Positions 6,905 through 13,196 are shown, numbered from the stretch's first letter. The stretch: DNA of 13,196 bases from an uncultured Ruminococcus sp. (GCA_902796865.1 CADBQZ010000002.1:1-13196), one strand, 5' to 3'. Notes: generated from the letters alone by a model not told the origin. Made by a program: numbers and translations.

Positions 6905-9334
6905 TTACTCCTTTTTATCGAAACTGTTTAAATAGATCTTTTCAGCCTGACAGCTGTATTCTTTATCATAGTCATAATAGTGAGATACAGGCTCTTTTAC
7001 TCTTTTCTTTCTCATAATGAGGATATATACGGCAAGTATCAGTATTCCAGCCAATGATACTACGACACCGTATTTGAGTCCCGGAGTATCGTATTCAAAG
7101 TGTATCTCGTTTTTGCCTTTATTTGCTTTTACAGCCATAAAGCCGTAATTTGCTTTTATCACATCTGCCTTTTCACCGTTGACATATGCGGTCCAGCCCT
7201 TGTCATAAGGAACGCTGAAAAATACTGCTTTATCTTCTTCAAGGTCTATTTTGGCATCAAAGCCCTCGGAATCATATTTGAAATCATAGCAGTTTTCATT
7301 TCGTCTGTCTTCACAGTCTTCAAGGTAGGTCGTTTTATTAAGACCCATAAGCTGTTCCTGTGTCACAGGTTTTAAGATGTCTTTATACTTTTCAGCATCT
7401 TCATCTGAAAGCTCTAAAGCACGGAGCAGTACACGCTCTCTTACGCTTTCTGAATGGTTTTTTGATTCCTTTTCAGATATGGAATAGTCGTATGCGAATC
7501 CCATAGGGATATAGCTTTTATTTTCATATACATAGAAATTGTTCTGTTCGCCTGTATATTCAAATCCCGGAAGACCAATGTCATATTTATATTCTTCCTT
7601 GTCGTCTGTGTATATTCTGTCAAAGTAGTATTTTGTGGAGAAAAGTCCTCTTATAGTATATTTATCAAGAGGCGCTCTTGACGCAACATCTCTTGTGACA
7701 CCTATCTTTTCATAAAATTCCATGATGCTTGGTGATACAGTGCTCTGGAACGCTCTCATACATGGAAGACCCCAGAACATAGGGTAATTGTCAAAGTTTT
7801 CTGATATATCTATGCGGAAAAATTGTTCTTTCGGGTCATCTATATCAATATTGCTGCTGCCGTATATGCCGTTGCCGATATATGTGCTGGGATATGTTCC
7901 GAGAGTCACGCCGAAATATACTACCGTTATAGTGCAGGCAATACAGCATATAACAGTCGAGTATAGTCCGGTTTTCAAGTACTTCTGACCTTTACGGCGC
8001 TTTTTATCAATATACCAGAGAAGTACTAAAGCTGCTGCTGAAATTCCGAGTGTGAGATAGAAGTATTCCGGATATGCTGCAAGCTCGAACCATTTTACTT
8101 CTCCGTCATCATTTTGAGACGGCATGAGGGATATAACGCCGAAAGCTGCGAGCACGACCGCACATATTTGTATTGCAGGTCGGAAATCCACCTTTCTGTC
8201 ATCGAACGCCTGTGCTGACATCATTGCCATTATCAGTATCGGCATATAGAACCATCTTGCATAGTACGAACTGTTGAAAGTATAGAACATACTGTTCAGT
8301 ATCGGAATGAATGCACATATCATGCAGACTATTACAAGCTTTACCGACCAGTGTTTTCTTCGGCTTTTAGCAAATGCTATAACGCCTGCCATAGAGAACA
8401 TCGGGAGGTATCCGCCGATAGATGACCATTTAGCTCCGTCGGAACTGAAAAGATTAGGACGTGCCGGAACATCTGGCAGCATAAAGAAGCTTTCGATTAT
8501 TCTCGGTATCCTTGTCTTATCGCTGTATGTCACAAGGTCAAGTCCGTAAAGACGTTCGTTTATACGATAGTTGCCGAGTATGCTTAGTGCGGCAGGAAGC
8601 AGTAGTACCATTGCAATCATAACGCCTATTATTGCTTCTATTGCCACAAATAAGAATTTTTTCCATGTGATCTTAAAGTCGGGAGAACCTAGTCTTGTAA
8701 TTATATATATTATTATGAAAACAGCTTGTCCTGCAAAGAAGAAATAGTTTAAGATACCCATTACAGCGACAGTTACCGCAAAATATCCCCGTCTTTTGTT
8801 ATTTACATTTTCTTCGAGCGCTATCAGCATAAGCGGAAAAAGCGCTGTTACATCCTGAAAGTGGTTGAAGAATATATTGAAAAGCTGAAAACCTGAAAAA
8901 GCATAGAGCAGCGCTCCTATCATAGCCGACGGCTTTCTTCGTACAAAGCGTCTTATATACGCATATGCGGTAAGCGCTGCCACGCCATGTTTTAATGCGA
9001 GCAGCAAAGGCATAAGAAATACTACGACCGCATTAGGAAAGGGAAGTGTAAGCCAGAAAAACGGGCTTCCCAAAAGATAAAATGAGTAAGAACCTATGAA
9101 GTTTGAACCAAGATCAGTGCCCCAGTCCCAACCAAGTCCTTCGCTTCGGACGAATTCATGCGAGTGTGTATAAAATGGTATCTGCTGAGAATTGTAATCA
9201 CCATAGTAAATGTAATACCCTCCGGTGAAAATTATTATCGGGAGTATTACTGCGAGAAACGACAAAAAGCCGATCAGGAATACTTTCAGGTATTTTTCAT
9301 CTTTTAGCTTTTTTTCGATAATGCTGTTTGACAT
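6905..9334 (-). CDS. YfhO family membrane protein (GT-C-like glycosyltransferase)
   Basis: This is an 809-residue polytopic membrane protein. The YfhO family is described as GT-C-fold glycosyltransferases; in Bacillus and Listeria, members act with a CsbB-type enzyme and a flippase to decorate lipoteichoic acid outside the cell. The first membrane helix (about 17-38) is followed by an extracytoplasmic loop with YYGDYNSQQIPF, where Asp46 is a candidate catalytic residue. Further hydrophobic helices lie at about 100-127, 137-173, 184-213, 227-253, 308-324, 331-350, 360-375, 387-404, 424-441 and 456-478. A large soluble extracytoplasmic domain follows (about 480-745), with the typical DKGWTAYVNGEKADV stretch, and one last helix at about 752-770. 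The ATG has AAAGGA 10 bases upstream. No CsbB- or GtcA-like partner gene is in the window, so the acceptor polymer is unknown. Confidence 0.88.
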   Translation of the reverse strand: MSNSIIEKKLKDEKYLKVFLIGFLSFLAVILPIIIFTGGYYIYYGDYNSQQIPFYTHSHEFVRSEGLGWDWGTDLGSNFIGSYSFYLLGSPFFWLTLPFPNAVVVFLMPLLLALKHGVAALTAYAYIRRFVRRKPSAMIGALLYAFSGFQLFNIFFNHFQDVTALFPLMLIALEENVNNKRRGYFAVTVAVMGILNYFFFAGQAVFIIIYIITRLGSPDFKITWKKFLFVAIEAIIGVMIAMVLLLPAALSILGNYRINERLYGLDLVTYSDKTRIPRIIESFFMLPDVPARPNLFSSDGAKWSSIGGYLPMFSMAGVIAFAKSRRKHWSVKLVIVCMICAFIPILNSMFYTFNSSYYARWFYMPILIMAMMSAQAFDDRKVDFRPAIQICAVVLAAFGVISLMPSQNDDGEVKWFELAAYPEYFYLTLGISAAALVLLWYIDKKRRKGQKYLKTGLYSTVICCIACTITVVYFGVTLGTYPSTYIGNGIYGSSNIDIDDPKEQFFRIDISENFDNYPMFWGLPCMRAFQSTVSPSIMEFYEKIGVTRDVASRAPLDKYTIRGLFSTKYYFDRIYTDDKEEYKYDIGLPGFEYTGEQNNFYVYENKSYIPMGFAYDYSISEKESKNHSESVRERVLLRALELSDEDAEKYKDILKPVTQEQLMGLNKTTYLEDCEDRRNENCYDFKYDSEGFDAKIDLEEDKAVFFSVPYDKGWTAYVNGEKADVIKANYGFMAVKANKGKNEIHFEYDTPGLKYGVVVSLAGILILAVYILIMRKKRVKEPVSHYYDYDKEYSCQAEKIYLNSFDKKE

Positions 9335-9392
9335 ATGAAAATTTTCCTTTCATTGGAACTTTTATTCTGCTTTTGAATATAATAGCATAGAG

Positions 9393-9425
9393 ACATCACC
9401 ACAGCTTTTGATGATGCAGTGATGT
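9393..9425 (-). terminator. Possible terminator hairpin after the metallophosphoesterase gene
   Basis: The RNA from the minus strand can form an 11-bp stem (ACATCACTGCA with TGTGGTGATGT, two G-U pairs). It starts 11 bases after the stop codon. There is no clear U-run behind it, so termination may be inefficient and could allow read-through into the YfhO gene. I found no good separate promoter for YfhO between 9335 and 9436. Confidence 0.4.
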
Positions 9426-9436
9426 TTTGCGGCACA

Positions 9437-9913
9437 TCATATATCGACGATGTTTGTTATAATGCCTTTTGGGAGAAGTTCTATAACTCCGAATGATGGC
9501 GATTGTCCGTCACGAGGAAGAGAAAGGCTTCCGGGGTTCATTATATATACACCGTTTTCATATTTGTTGTACCGGCAGTGTGTATGACCATAAAGTATTA
9601 TGTTAGCACCTTTTTGTGCGGCAGTCTTTTTTAGGCTCTCAAGTGAATATTTGACACCGTGGAGATGTCCGTGTACGGCATAGATGACGTTTTTGTCATC
9701 AGGCGATATAAGAAGTTCATCGGGGCTTAGTGAAGCAAAGTCACAGTTGCCGGCTATGTGATATACCTGCTTGTCAGGGTATGCGATGCAAAGTCTGTCA
9801 AGCTCACGTTCGCCGTCTCCTAAGTGTATATATAAGTCAGCATGGATATCTGTCATGACTTTTGATAAGGCACGATAGTTTCCATGTGAATCAGATAAAA
9901 CTAATATTTTCAT
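9437..9913 (-). CDS. Metallophosphoesterase, YfcE/MJ0936-like
   Basis: This is a small cytoplasmic phosphodiesterase of the calcineurin-like superfamily (the Metallophos_2 group that includes YfcE and MJ0936). The 158 residues carry all metal-binding motifs in order: Asp8 and His10 (LSDSHGN), Asp33 (LGDGERELD), Asn56 (AGNCD), His81 (HGHLHG) and His110/His112 (YGHTH), then the usual NPGSLSLPRDG. The dimetal site should be intact. Natural substrates of this group are poorly known. The gene has AAGGAG 7 bases ahead of the ATG and its own promoter. In many Firmicutes this gene follows rdgB, which is not present here. Confidence 0.92.
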   Translation of the reverse strand: MKILVLSDSHGNYRALSKVMTDIHADLYIHLGDGERELDRLCIAYPDKQVYHIAGNCDFASLSPDELLISPDDKNVIYAVHGHLHGVKYSLESLKKTAAQKGANIILYGHTHCRYNKYENGVYIMNPGSLSLPRDGQSPSFGVIELLPKGIITNIVDI

Positions 9914-9949
9914 GTTATCTCCTTGATAGCTTATGTCATATATACTAAA

Positions 9950-9978
9950 ATTATATCATAAATATAGAATAAATACAA
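9950..9978 (-). promoter_or_regulatory. Putative promoter of the metallophosphoesterase gene
   Basis: On the minus strand, TATAAT (9950-9955) is preceded by TGA, giving an extended -10. A weak -35 TTGTAT (9973-9978) lies 17 bases further upstream. The leader would be about 30 bases. The remaining intergenic DNA to 10082 should also hold the promoter of the divergent small-gene operon, but I see no convincing plus-strand SigA match there. Confidence 0.6.
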
Positions 9979-10082
9979 TAGCAACAGGGCATAAAAGATG
10001 AAAAATCTGGCTGTTCAGACAGTGTGCAGTATCTGTATTGAGCTGTGATATGTCTTATTGCTGAAAGACGGAGGTTTTACTT

Positions 10083-10328
10083 ATGAAACAGATCGACCCC
10101 AAAAAAGCAGATGCACTTTTAGGTGTACTCAGCAAAAAACTCAATGTTCCTGCGGAAACATTGAAGCAGCAGTTTGAGGAAGGTAAATTTGATGCAGCAC
10201 TCAATAATATGGGAAAAGCAGAGCAAAAGAAATTCAACACGGTAGTAAACGATCCTAAGCTTATGGAAAAATTTATTTCTACTCCTCAGGCACAGGCGCT
10301 TTATAAAAAGCTTACGGGAGAAAAATAA
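10083..10328 (+). CDS. Small uncharacterised helical protein (first gene of the bofA operon)
   Basis: I do not recognise a function. The 81-residue protein is hydrophilic, without a signal peptide or membrane segment, and looks fully helical. It has an N-terminal charged helix (DPKKADALLGVLSKKL), an NVPAETLKQQFEEGKF stretch, and a C-terminal module FISTPQAQALYKKLTGEK. The motif of a short helix followed by a SPQAQAL-like end resembles small hypothetical proteins I associate with clostridia, but no function comes with it. GGAGG lies 9 bases upstream of the ATG, so it is a real gene. It is 36 bases ahead of the next gene in the same direction and starts a run of four short genes ending in a BofA-family protein. 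A soluble partner or regulator of the following proteins is possible but only inferred from position. Confidence 0.82.
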   Translation: MKQIDPKKADALLGVLSKKLNVPAETLKQQFEEGKFDAALNNMGKAEQKKFNTVVNDPKLMEKFISTPQAQALYKKLTGEK

Positions 10329-10364
10329 GCTTATGACATTGCCTTATGAGGTGAATATTTTAAA

Positions 10365-10715
10365 ATGGAAGACATGACAGCTAAGATCAAAGAGCTGCTT
10401 TCCGACGAGGAGAGCATGAAGCAGATTAATGAGCTTGCACAAATGTTCACCTCCGAGGAAAAAGCATCGGACAAGGAAATGGATGATACTGAAAATAACG
10501 GGCAGTCTCTGCCTTTTGATGTTGAAAAATTTGTAAAGATACAGAGCATGATGAATAATGCCGGCGGCGGAGAGGCTGCGGCACTGCTTATGGCTTTGAA
10601 GCCGCTTTTAAAAAAGGAACGACGTGAGCGGGTAGACAGAGCGGTGAAAATACTAAAACTTCTGGCTGTGGCGAAGTTTATGAAGGAAAATGGTATGCTG
10701 AATGATCTTCTTTGA
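10365..10715 (+). CDS. Uncharacterised 116-residue protein in the bofA operon
   Basis: I cannot assign a function. The protein has two parts. The N-terminal part is a helix of about 28 residues (KIKELLSDEESMKQINELAQ) followed by a strongly acidic, probably disordered linker (about 30-50). The C-terminal part is a helical region (52-116) with a Gly-rich turn NNAGGGEA, then ALLMALKPLL, a very basic KKERRERVDRA stretch (83-92) and a hydrophobic helix KILKLLAVAKFM. The last half resembles conserved clostridial hypothetical proteins in my memory; I cannot name a family. There is no signal peptide. GAGGTGA lies about 10 bases before the ATG. The gene stop (TGA) sits 14 bases ahead of the next start, whose AAAGGAGG begins right after it. 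Confidence 0.82.
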   Translation: MEDMTAKIKELLSDEESMKQINELAQMFTSEEKASDKEMDDTENNGQSLPFDVEKFVKIQSMMNNAGGGEAAALLMALKPLLKKERRERVDRAVKILKLLAVAKFMKENGMLNDLL

Positions 10716-10729
10716 AAGGAGGATTCTTT

Positions 10730-11041
10730 ATGGAATACAGTCAGTCTGATATTGATATGATGAGACGTGATGCCATGAGAAGGACTCGTGAGATGCACAG
10801 CCGTGCGATAGGAGCAGAAGATCAGCAGCCGTTTTCCGCAAATAAAGAAAATAGTAATAGACCTGACGATAAGACTAAAAAAAATACCGCACAAAGCGGC
10901 GGTATCCCGGGGATAGGTGAGCTTATCAACGGATTTGAAATCGATAGTGACAAGCTTATAATAATCGTACTTATAATGATACTTGCAAGAGAAGGCACAG
11001 ATATGAAGCTTATTCTGGCATTGCTTTACATAATGATGTGA
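10730..11041 (+). CDS. Uncharacterised 103-residue protein with basic N-terminus and hydrophobic C-terminus
   Basis: I do not recognise a function. The N-terminus (about 8-26) is an Arg/Met-rich amphipathic helix (DMMRRDAMRRTREMHSRA). The middle (about 30-58) is polar and probably disordered. After GGIPGIGELINGF comes a C-terminal block of two short hydrophobic segments, KLIIIVLIMILA (75-86) and MKLILALLYIMM (92-103), split by a charged REGTD turn. Each segment is too short for a normal membrane helix; they may form a re-entrant hairpin or lie on the membrane. Similar hydrophobic endings occur in small clostridial proteins I have seen, but without a function. The ATG at 10730 has AAAGGAGG 7 bases upstream; an in-frame TTG at 10712 would overlap the preceding gene and is not needed. 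The stop lies 11 bases ahead of the BofA start. Confidence 0.82.
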   Translation: MEYSQSDIDMMRRDAMRRTREMHSRAIGAEDQQPFSANKENSNRPDDKTKKNTAQSGGIPGIGELINGFEIDSDKLIIIVLIMILAREGTDMKLILALLYIMM

Positions 11042-11052
11042 TAGGAGAAAAA

Positions 11053-11316
11053 ATGCAGAAATATATTTTTTATGCCGTCTGGGCAGCGGCAGCGCTTATA
11101 ATGCTCATTTTTTACAGCAAAAGAGAACACGCTTTCCGTTCGTCACTTTTAGGAATGGGTTCAGGTGCGGGCGGGCTTCTGATTCTTCATTATTTCGGGA
11201 GCTATATCGGTATAGCTGTACCATTGAATATTTTTAATACTGCACTGTCATTGATACTAGGTATCCCGGGCACTGCGCTTATAGCTGTTGTAAATAAATA
11301 TCCGGATATTATCTGA
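11053..11316 (+). CDS. BofA-family membrane protein
   Basis: BofA in Bacillus is a membrane protein that holds the intramembrane protease SpoIVFB inactive until pro-sigmaK is to be processed in the mother cell. This 87-residue protein fits the family by length and pattern. It has a first hydrophobic helix (about 4-21, FYAVWAAAALIMLIF), a basic turn (YSKREHAF), a glycine-rich second helix (34-47, LGMGSGAGGLLILH), and the diagnostic C-terminal VPLNIFNTALSLILGIPGTALIAVV (56-80). The ATG at 11053 has GGAG 5 bases upstream; an in-frame GTG at 11038 overlaps the preceding stop and is less likely. In Bacillus, bofA lies near recR. Here it is the last of four genes behind three unknown small proteins. 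Whether the host sporulates or has SpoIVFB is not visible, so the inhibitory role is an inference from the family. Confidence 0.87.
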   Translation: MQKYIFYAVWAAAALIMLIFYSKREHAFRSSLLGMGSGAGGLLILHYFGSYIGIAVPLNIFNTALSLILGIPGTALIAVVNKYPDII

Positions 11317-11346
11317 AATGATAATTCTCTTAGTCCAAGCAGTAAT

Positions 11347-11553
11347 TTATTCTTTTGAGGAAATAAAATCATTAAGTACTTCTACCAGATCGTCTGCATC
11401 TGTACCGTGTGCAGCACAGCCGTCAGCAAGACTTTCCATCTGCGAGAATGGACAGCCCATACAGTGCATACCATACTCGGTCATGATAGGAGCTGTTTCG
11501 GGGTCTATTGCCAGTACCTCGTTTATAGTCATTTCTTTTGTGATCTTTGTCAT
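11347..11553 (-). CDS. DUF1858 family protein with CxxC motif
   Basis: This 68-residue cytoplasmic protein of the DUF1858 family is often annotated as hybrid-cluster-protein-associated, a disulfide-containing group. It begins TKITKEMTINEVLAIDPETAP, has Cys31 and Cys34 in the turn HCMGCPFS, and a third cysteine at 46, then a helix with NDFISSKE. The CxxC at this place is the hallmark of the family and suggests redox or metal chemistry, which is unproven. AGAGG lies 6 bases upstream of the ATG. It is 32 bases downstream of the lipoprotein gene on the same strand, so the two are probably cotranscribed. It converges with the bofA gene; only 30 bases lie between their stops and I see no hairpin there. 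Confidence 0.88.
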   Translation of the reverse strand: MTKITKEMTINEVLAIDPETAPIMTEYGMHCMGCPFSQMESLADGCAAHGTDADDLVEVLNDFISSKE

Positions 11554-11567
11554 ATCATACCTCTTTC

Positions 11568-11580
11568 TGCTTAAAAAGCA
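11568..11580 (-). repeat. Small stem-loop ahead of the DUF1858 gene
   Basis: TGCTT and AAGCA form a perfect 5-bp stem with a 3-base loop in the gap between the lipoprotein stop and the DUF1858 ribosome site. The core GCTT/AAGC is the same as in the mreB leader hairpin at 505-520. It is too small to be a strong terminator and has no U-run. Confidence 0.3.
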
Positions 11581-11585
11581 CAGAA

Positions 11586-12062
11586 TTATTCTTCTTTTTC
11601 GGACGCTTCTTTATCTTCTTCTGAAGCTTCTTCAGATGCTTCTTTTTCAGCTTCAAGAAGCTTATCTATATCTGTAGTGCCTTTTTTGTATATAACTTTT
11701 ACGGCACCTTTACCAAAGTCGGCGTTTGTGGAAAGTTCCTCGGTCTTTTCATTGTAAACATAGCCATATATCGACTTGCCGTTTTCAGCAGCCTGAAATC
11801 CGTTGGTCCTTGCCATTATATCATATTCAGTAGAACCTCTTACATCTTGTATAGTGATGGAATCTTCTGTGATCGTAAGGTTCTGAGCGGCTTTTGATGC
11901 ATTGACCTTGAATTTTTCAGCATATTTAGCGGGAGATACACCATCAATGGTTTCAACTGTCCAATTTCCTTTGATGTCGCTTATATCTATATTGCCGCAG
12001 GCTGTCATAGAAACAGCACATAAAGCAAGAGCAGCAGCTGTGATGTTATTAAATTTTTTCAT
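11586..12062 (-). CDS. Small lipoprotein with acidic repetitive tail, function unknown
   Basis: The 158-residue protein has a lipoprotein signal peptide: MKKFNNI, a hydrophobic stretch (8-18), and SMTAC with the modified cysteine at 22. The box has Met at -3, which is acceptable but not typical. The mature part should sit on the outer face of the membrane. Residues 28-127 look like a compact beta-rich domain (IKGNWTVETIDG, then NLTITEDSITIQD), similar in style to lipocalin-like or DUF-type clostridial lipoproteins, but I cannot name a family. The last 22 residues are almost only Glu, Ser, Ala, Lys and Asp in EASEE-type repeats and are probably disordered. GGGGG lies 8 bases ahead of the ATG. 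It has a strong promoter and is followed by the DUF1858 gene. Confidence 0.85.
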   Translation of the reverse strand: MKKFNNITAAALALCAVSMTACGNIDISDIKGNWTVETIDGVSPAKYAEKFKVNASKAAQNLTITEDSITIQDVRGSTEYDIMARTNGFQAAENGKSIYGYVYNEKTEELSTNADFGKGAVKVIYKKGTTDIDKLLEAEKEASEEASEEDKEASEKEE

Positions 12063-12104
12063 ATTGATTCCCCCTTTTAGATATTATTGTTTCTCTTTGA
12101 GTAA

Positions 12105-12133
12105 ATTATAACATATTTTCACTTTAAAGTCAA
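12105..12133 (-). promoter_or_regulatory. Strong SigA promoter of the lipoprotein-DUF1858 operon
   Basis: On the minus strand, TTGACT (12128-12133), a 17-base spacer and TATAAT (12105-12110) with an extended TGT immediately upstream form one of the best promoters in the window. The leader would be about 35 bases. Confidence 0.8.
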
Positions 12134-12210
12134 TGATGATTTGGTGAAAAACGGTATCTATCTTTTGAACAAGCTGTATAAAATAAAAGCAGGGATAAAT
12201 CAATCAATGA

Positions 12211-12243
12211 AAAAAAGAGCCTTTCATACGAAAGACTCTTTTT
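12211..12243 (-). terminator. Rho-independent terminator of the rplJ-rplL operon
   Basis: In the minus-strand RNA, a 14-bp stem (12243-12230 with 12225-12212, one G-U pair) with a 4-base loop ends in a run of U. It begins 18 bases after the rplL stop. The A-run on the other side makes it potentially bidirectional, but no plus-strand gene ends here. Confidence 0.92.
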
Positions 12244-12261
12244 AAAAATCTTATGTTACTA

Positions 12262-12633
12262 TTACTTGAGTTCGATAGTAGCACCTGCTGCTTCGAGCTT
12301 AGCCTTGATCTCTTCAGCTTCTGCCTTAGCAACGCCTTCCTTGATTGTCTTAGGAGCTGATTCAACAACTTCCTTAGCCTCTTTAAGTCCGAGACCGAGA
12401 GCGTCCTTGACAGCCTTGATAACAGGCATCTTTGAATCGCCGAATGAAGCGAGAACAACGTCGAATTCTGACTTTTCTTCAGCACCGCCTGCTGCGCCGC
12501 CTGCTGCCGGAGCTGCTGCAACTGCTGCAGTTACACCGAATTCTTCCTGGATTGCGTCAACGAGCTCTGAAAGTTCAAGAACTGAAAGAGCTTTAATATC
12601 TTCAATAAACTTTGTGATCTTTTCTGAAGCCAT
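12262..12633 (-). CDS. rplL: 50S ribosomal protein L7/L12
   Basis: This is the ribosomal stalk protein. Dimers bind the L10 C-terminus, recruit translation GTPases and stimulate their GTP hydrolysis. The 123 residues show the normal layout: an N-terminal dimerisation helix hairpin (1-30, with [19 protein letters not shown]), an Ala/Gly-rich flexible hinge (about 35-51), and the globular C-terminal domain (55-123) with the conserved [20 protein letters not shown] stretch at 68-87 and the GATIELK end. AAAGGAG lies 10 bases ahead of the ATG. It follows rplJ by 61 bases and is followed by a strong terminator, as is usual. Confidence 0.99.
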   Translation of the reverse strand: MASEKITKFIEDIKALSVLELSELVDAIQEEFGVTAAVAAAPAAGGAAGGAEEKSEFDVVLASFGDSKMPVIKAVKDALGLGLKEAKEVVESAPKTIKEGVAKAEAEEIKAKLEAAGATIELK

Positions 12634-12670
12634 GATTAATAATCTCCTTTTATTTTAAAATTGTAATTAT

Positions 12671-12703
12671 GCAGCCTTTATGCTGCCTTGATTTTTATGC
12701 TGC
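12671..12703 (-). repeat. Hairpin and 10-base direct repeat between rplJ and rplL
   Basis: On the plus strand, TTTATGCTGC occurs at 12677-12686 and 12694-12703; the second copy contains the rplJ stop codon. In the minus-strand RNA, the first copy can pair its GCAGC (12686-12682) with GCTGC (12675-12671) around a 6-base loop. This small stem lies just ahead of the rplL ribosome site and could tune the L10:L12 ratio or mark RNA processing; that is inference. Confidence 0.35.
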
Positions 12704-13196
12704 TTCCTCTGATTTGCTGTCTGCAACAGCCTTGAGTATAGCTGCAAGACCCTGGATAGGTCCCTGGAGTGATCCAACGAGCTGAGCGAGGAGTACATCC
12801 TTTGAAGGTATCTTTGAGAGAGCCATAACACCCTTTTCATCATAAAGAGTACCATCTACCATACCTGCTTTAAGGTTGAATTTTCCGTCAAGCTCTGAAG
12901 CATATTTACCTAATACTCTTGCAGGAGCTGTCTGATCCTCATTTGATACAGCGATAGCTGATGAACCCTTTAAGTATTCATCGAAGCCTTCGATGCCTGC
13001 ATTCTTAAGAGCAAAACGAAGAAGTGAGTTCTTCTCTACACTGTAGTGTACGTTTTCAGCTCTGAGGTCACGTCTGAGCTTTGTATCTTCTTCAACTGTA
13101 ATACCCTTATAGTCAACGATGACGAAAGATACAGCGTTCTTGAATACTTCTGTAAGAGCGTCTACCTTAGCTTTTTTTGCTTCTAAAACCTTTTCA
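12695..13196 (-). CDS. rplJ: 50S ribosomal protein L10 (start lies just outside the window)
   Basis: L10 anchors the L7/L12 dimers to the ribosome, forming the base of the stalk, and in many bacteria represses its own operon. 166 residues are visible, and only the first three or four appear to be missing beyond the right edge. The visible start EKVLEAKKAKVDALTEVF is the typical N-terminal helix. It is followed by VIVDYKGITVEEDTKLRRDL, the family core, the SAIAV region, KFNLKAGMVDG, and the C-terminal helix LVGSLQGPIQGLAAILKAV that carries the L12 binding sites, ending SKSEEAA. The L10-binding leader upstream is outside the window. The reading frame is intact. Confidence 0.98.
   Translation of the reverse strand, partial: EKVLEAKKAKVDALTEVFKNAVSFVIVDYKGITVEEDTKLRRDLRAENVHYSVEKNSLLRFALKNAGIEGFDEYLKGSSAIAVSNEDQTAPARVLGKYASELDGKFNLKAGMVDGTLYDEKGVMALSKIPSKDVLLAQLVGSLQGPIQGLAAILKAVADSKSEEAA

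Noticed and set aside
8285..8297. GAAC-N5-GTTC as a LexA operator
   Set aside because: The spacing is 5 rather than 4 and it lies deep inside the YfhO coding region.
10331..10894. Minus-strand open frame of 187 residues
   Set aside because: It lies antisense to two small genes that have good ribosome sites; its product is Ser/Phe-rich low-complexity sequence typical of a shadow frame.
11318..11677. Plus-strand open frame downstream of bofA
   Set aside because: It is antisense to the DUF1858 gene and the tail of the lipoprotein gene; its Leu-rich end is the reverse of the Glu/Ser repeats.
1..13196. Mobile element, phage or defence system
   Set aside because: No integrase, transposase, terminal repeats, CRISPR repeats, nuclease-helicase pairs or toxin-antitoxin pair were seen; the genes are core-chromosomal in type.

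Overview
The window looks like a piece of a low-GC Firmicutes chromosome, most likely an anaerobic clostridial bacterium of the Ruminococcus/Oscillospiraceae type. The reasons are AT-rich intergenic DNA, strong AGGAGG-type ribosome binding sites, SigA promoters with extended -10 boxes, and a gene set of SpoVG, a BofA-family protein, DUF4321, DUF1858, a long U32 protein and YfhO. The genus is an inference from gene content and protein style, not from a search. Almost everything is core chromosome. I see no transposase, integrase, phage gene, CRISPR array, tRNA or rRNA.

Layout. Positions 1-485 (minus) hold the N-terminal half of mreB, cut by the left edge, with its own promoter and a leader hairpin. 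Positions 759-5930 (minus) hold a tight six-gene operon read as murC, lexA, zapA, a U32 peptidase/hydroxylase-family gene, dut and a DUF4321 membrane protein gene. Its gaps are 10, 28, -4, 13 and 25 bases, and a likely promoter lies at 5998-6027. spoVG (plus, 6052) is divergent from murC and ends in a hairpin terminator that also contains the stop codon of the convergent Nudix gene. The Nudix gene is translationally linked to a large YfhO-type membrane protein (6357-9334, minus). A metallophosphoesterase gene (9437-9913, minus) stands alone with its own promoter.

Positions 10083-11316 (plus) hold four small genes in a row. Three encode proteins I cannot assign to any function and the fourth encodes a BofA-family membrane protein. 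This is the least understood part of the window. Facing it on the minus strand are a lipoprotein gene with an acidic repetitive tail and a DUF1858 gene, behind a near-consensus promoter. The right end is the rplJ-rplL ribosomal stalk operon with a strong terminator; rplJ is cut by the window edge just after its start.

The main theme is envelope growth and division: MreB for cell shape, MurC for peptidoglycan precursor, ZapA for the FtsZ ring, SpoVG for septation and sporulation control, and YfhO for a polymer-modifying glycosyltransferase. DNA-damage and nucleotide hygiene functions (LexA, dUTPase, Nudix hydrolase) are mixed among them. Placing lexA between murC and zapA, with no SOS box that I can find, is the most notable regulatory oddity among the known genes.
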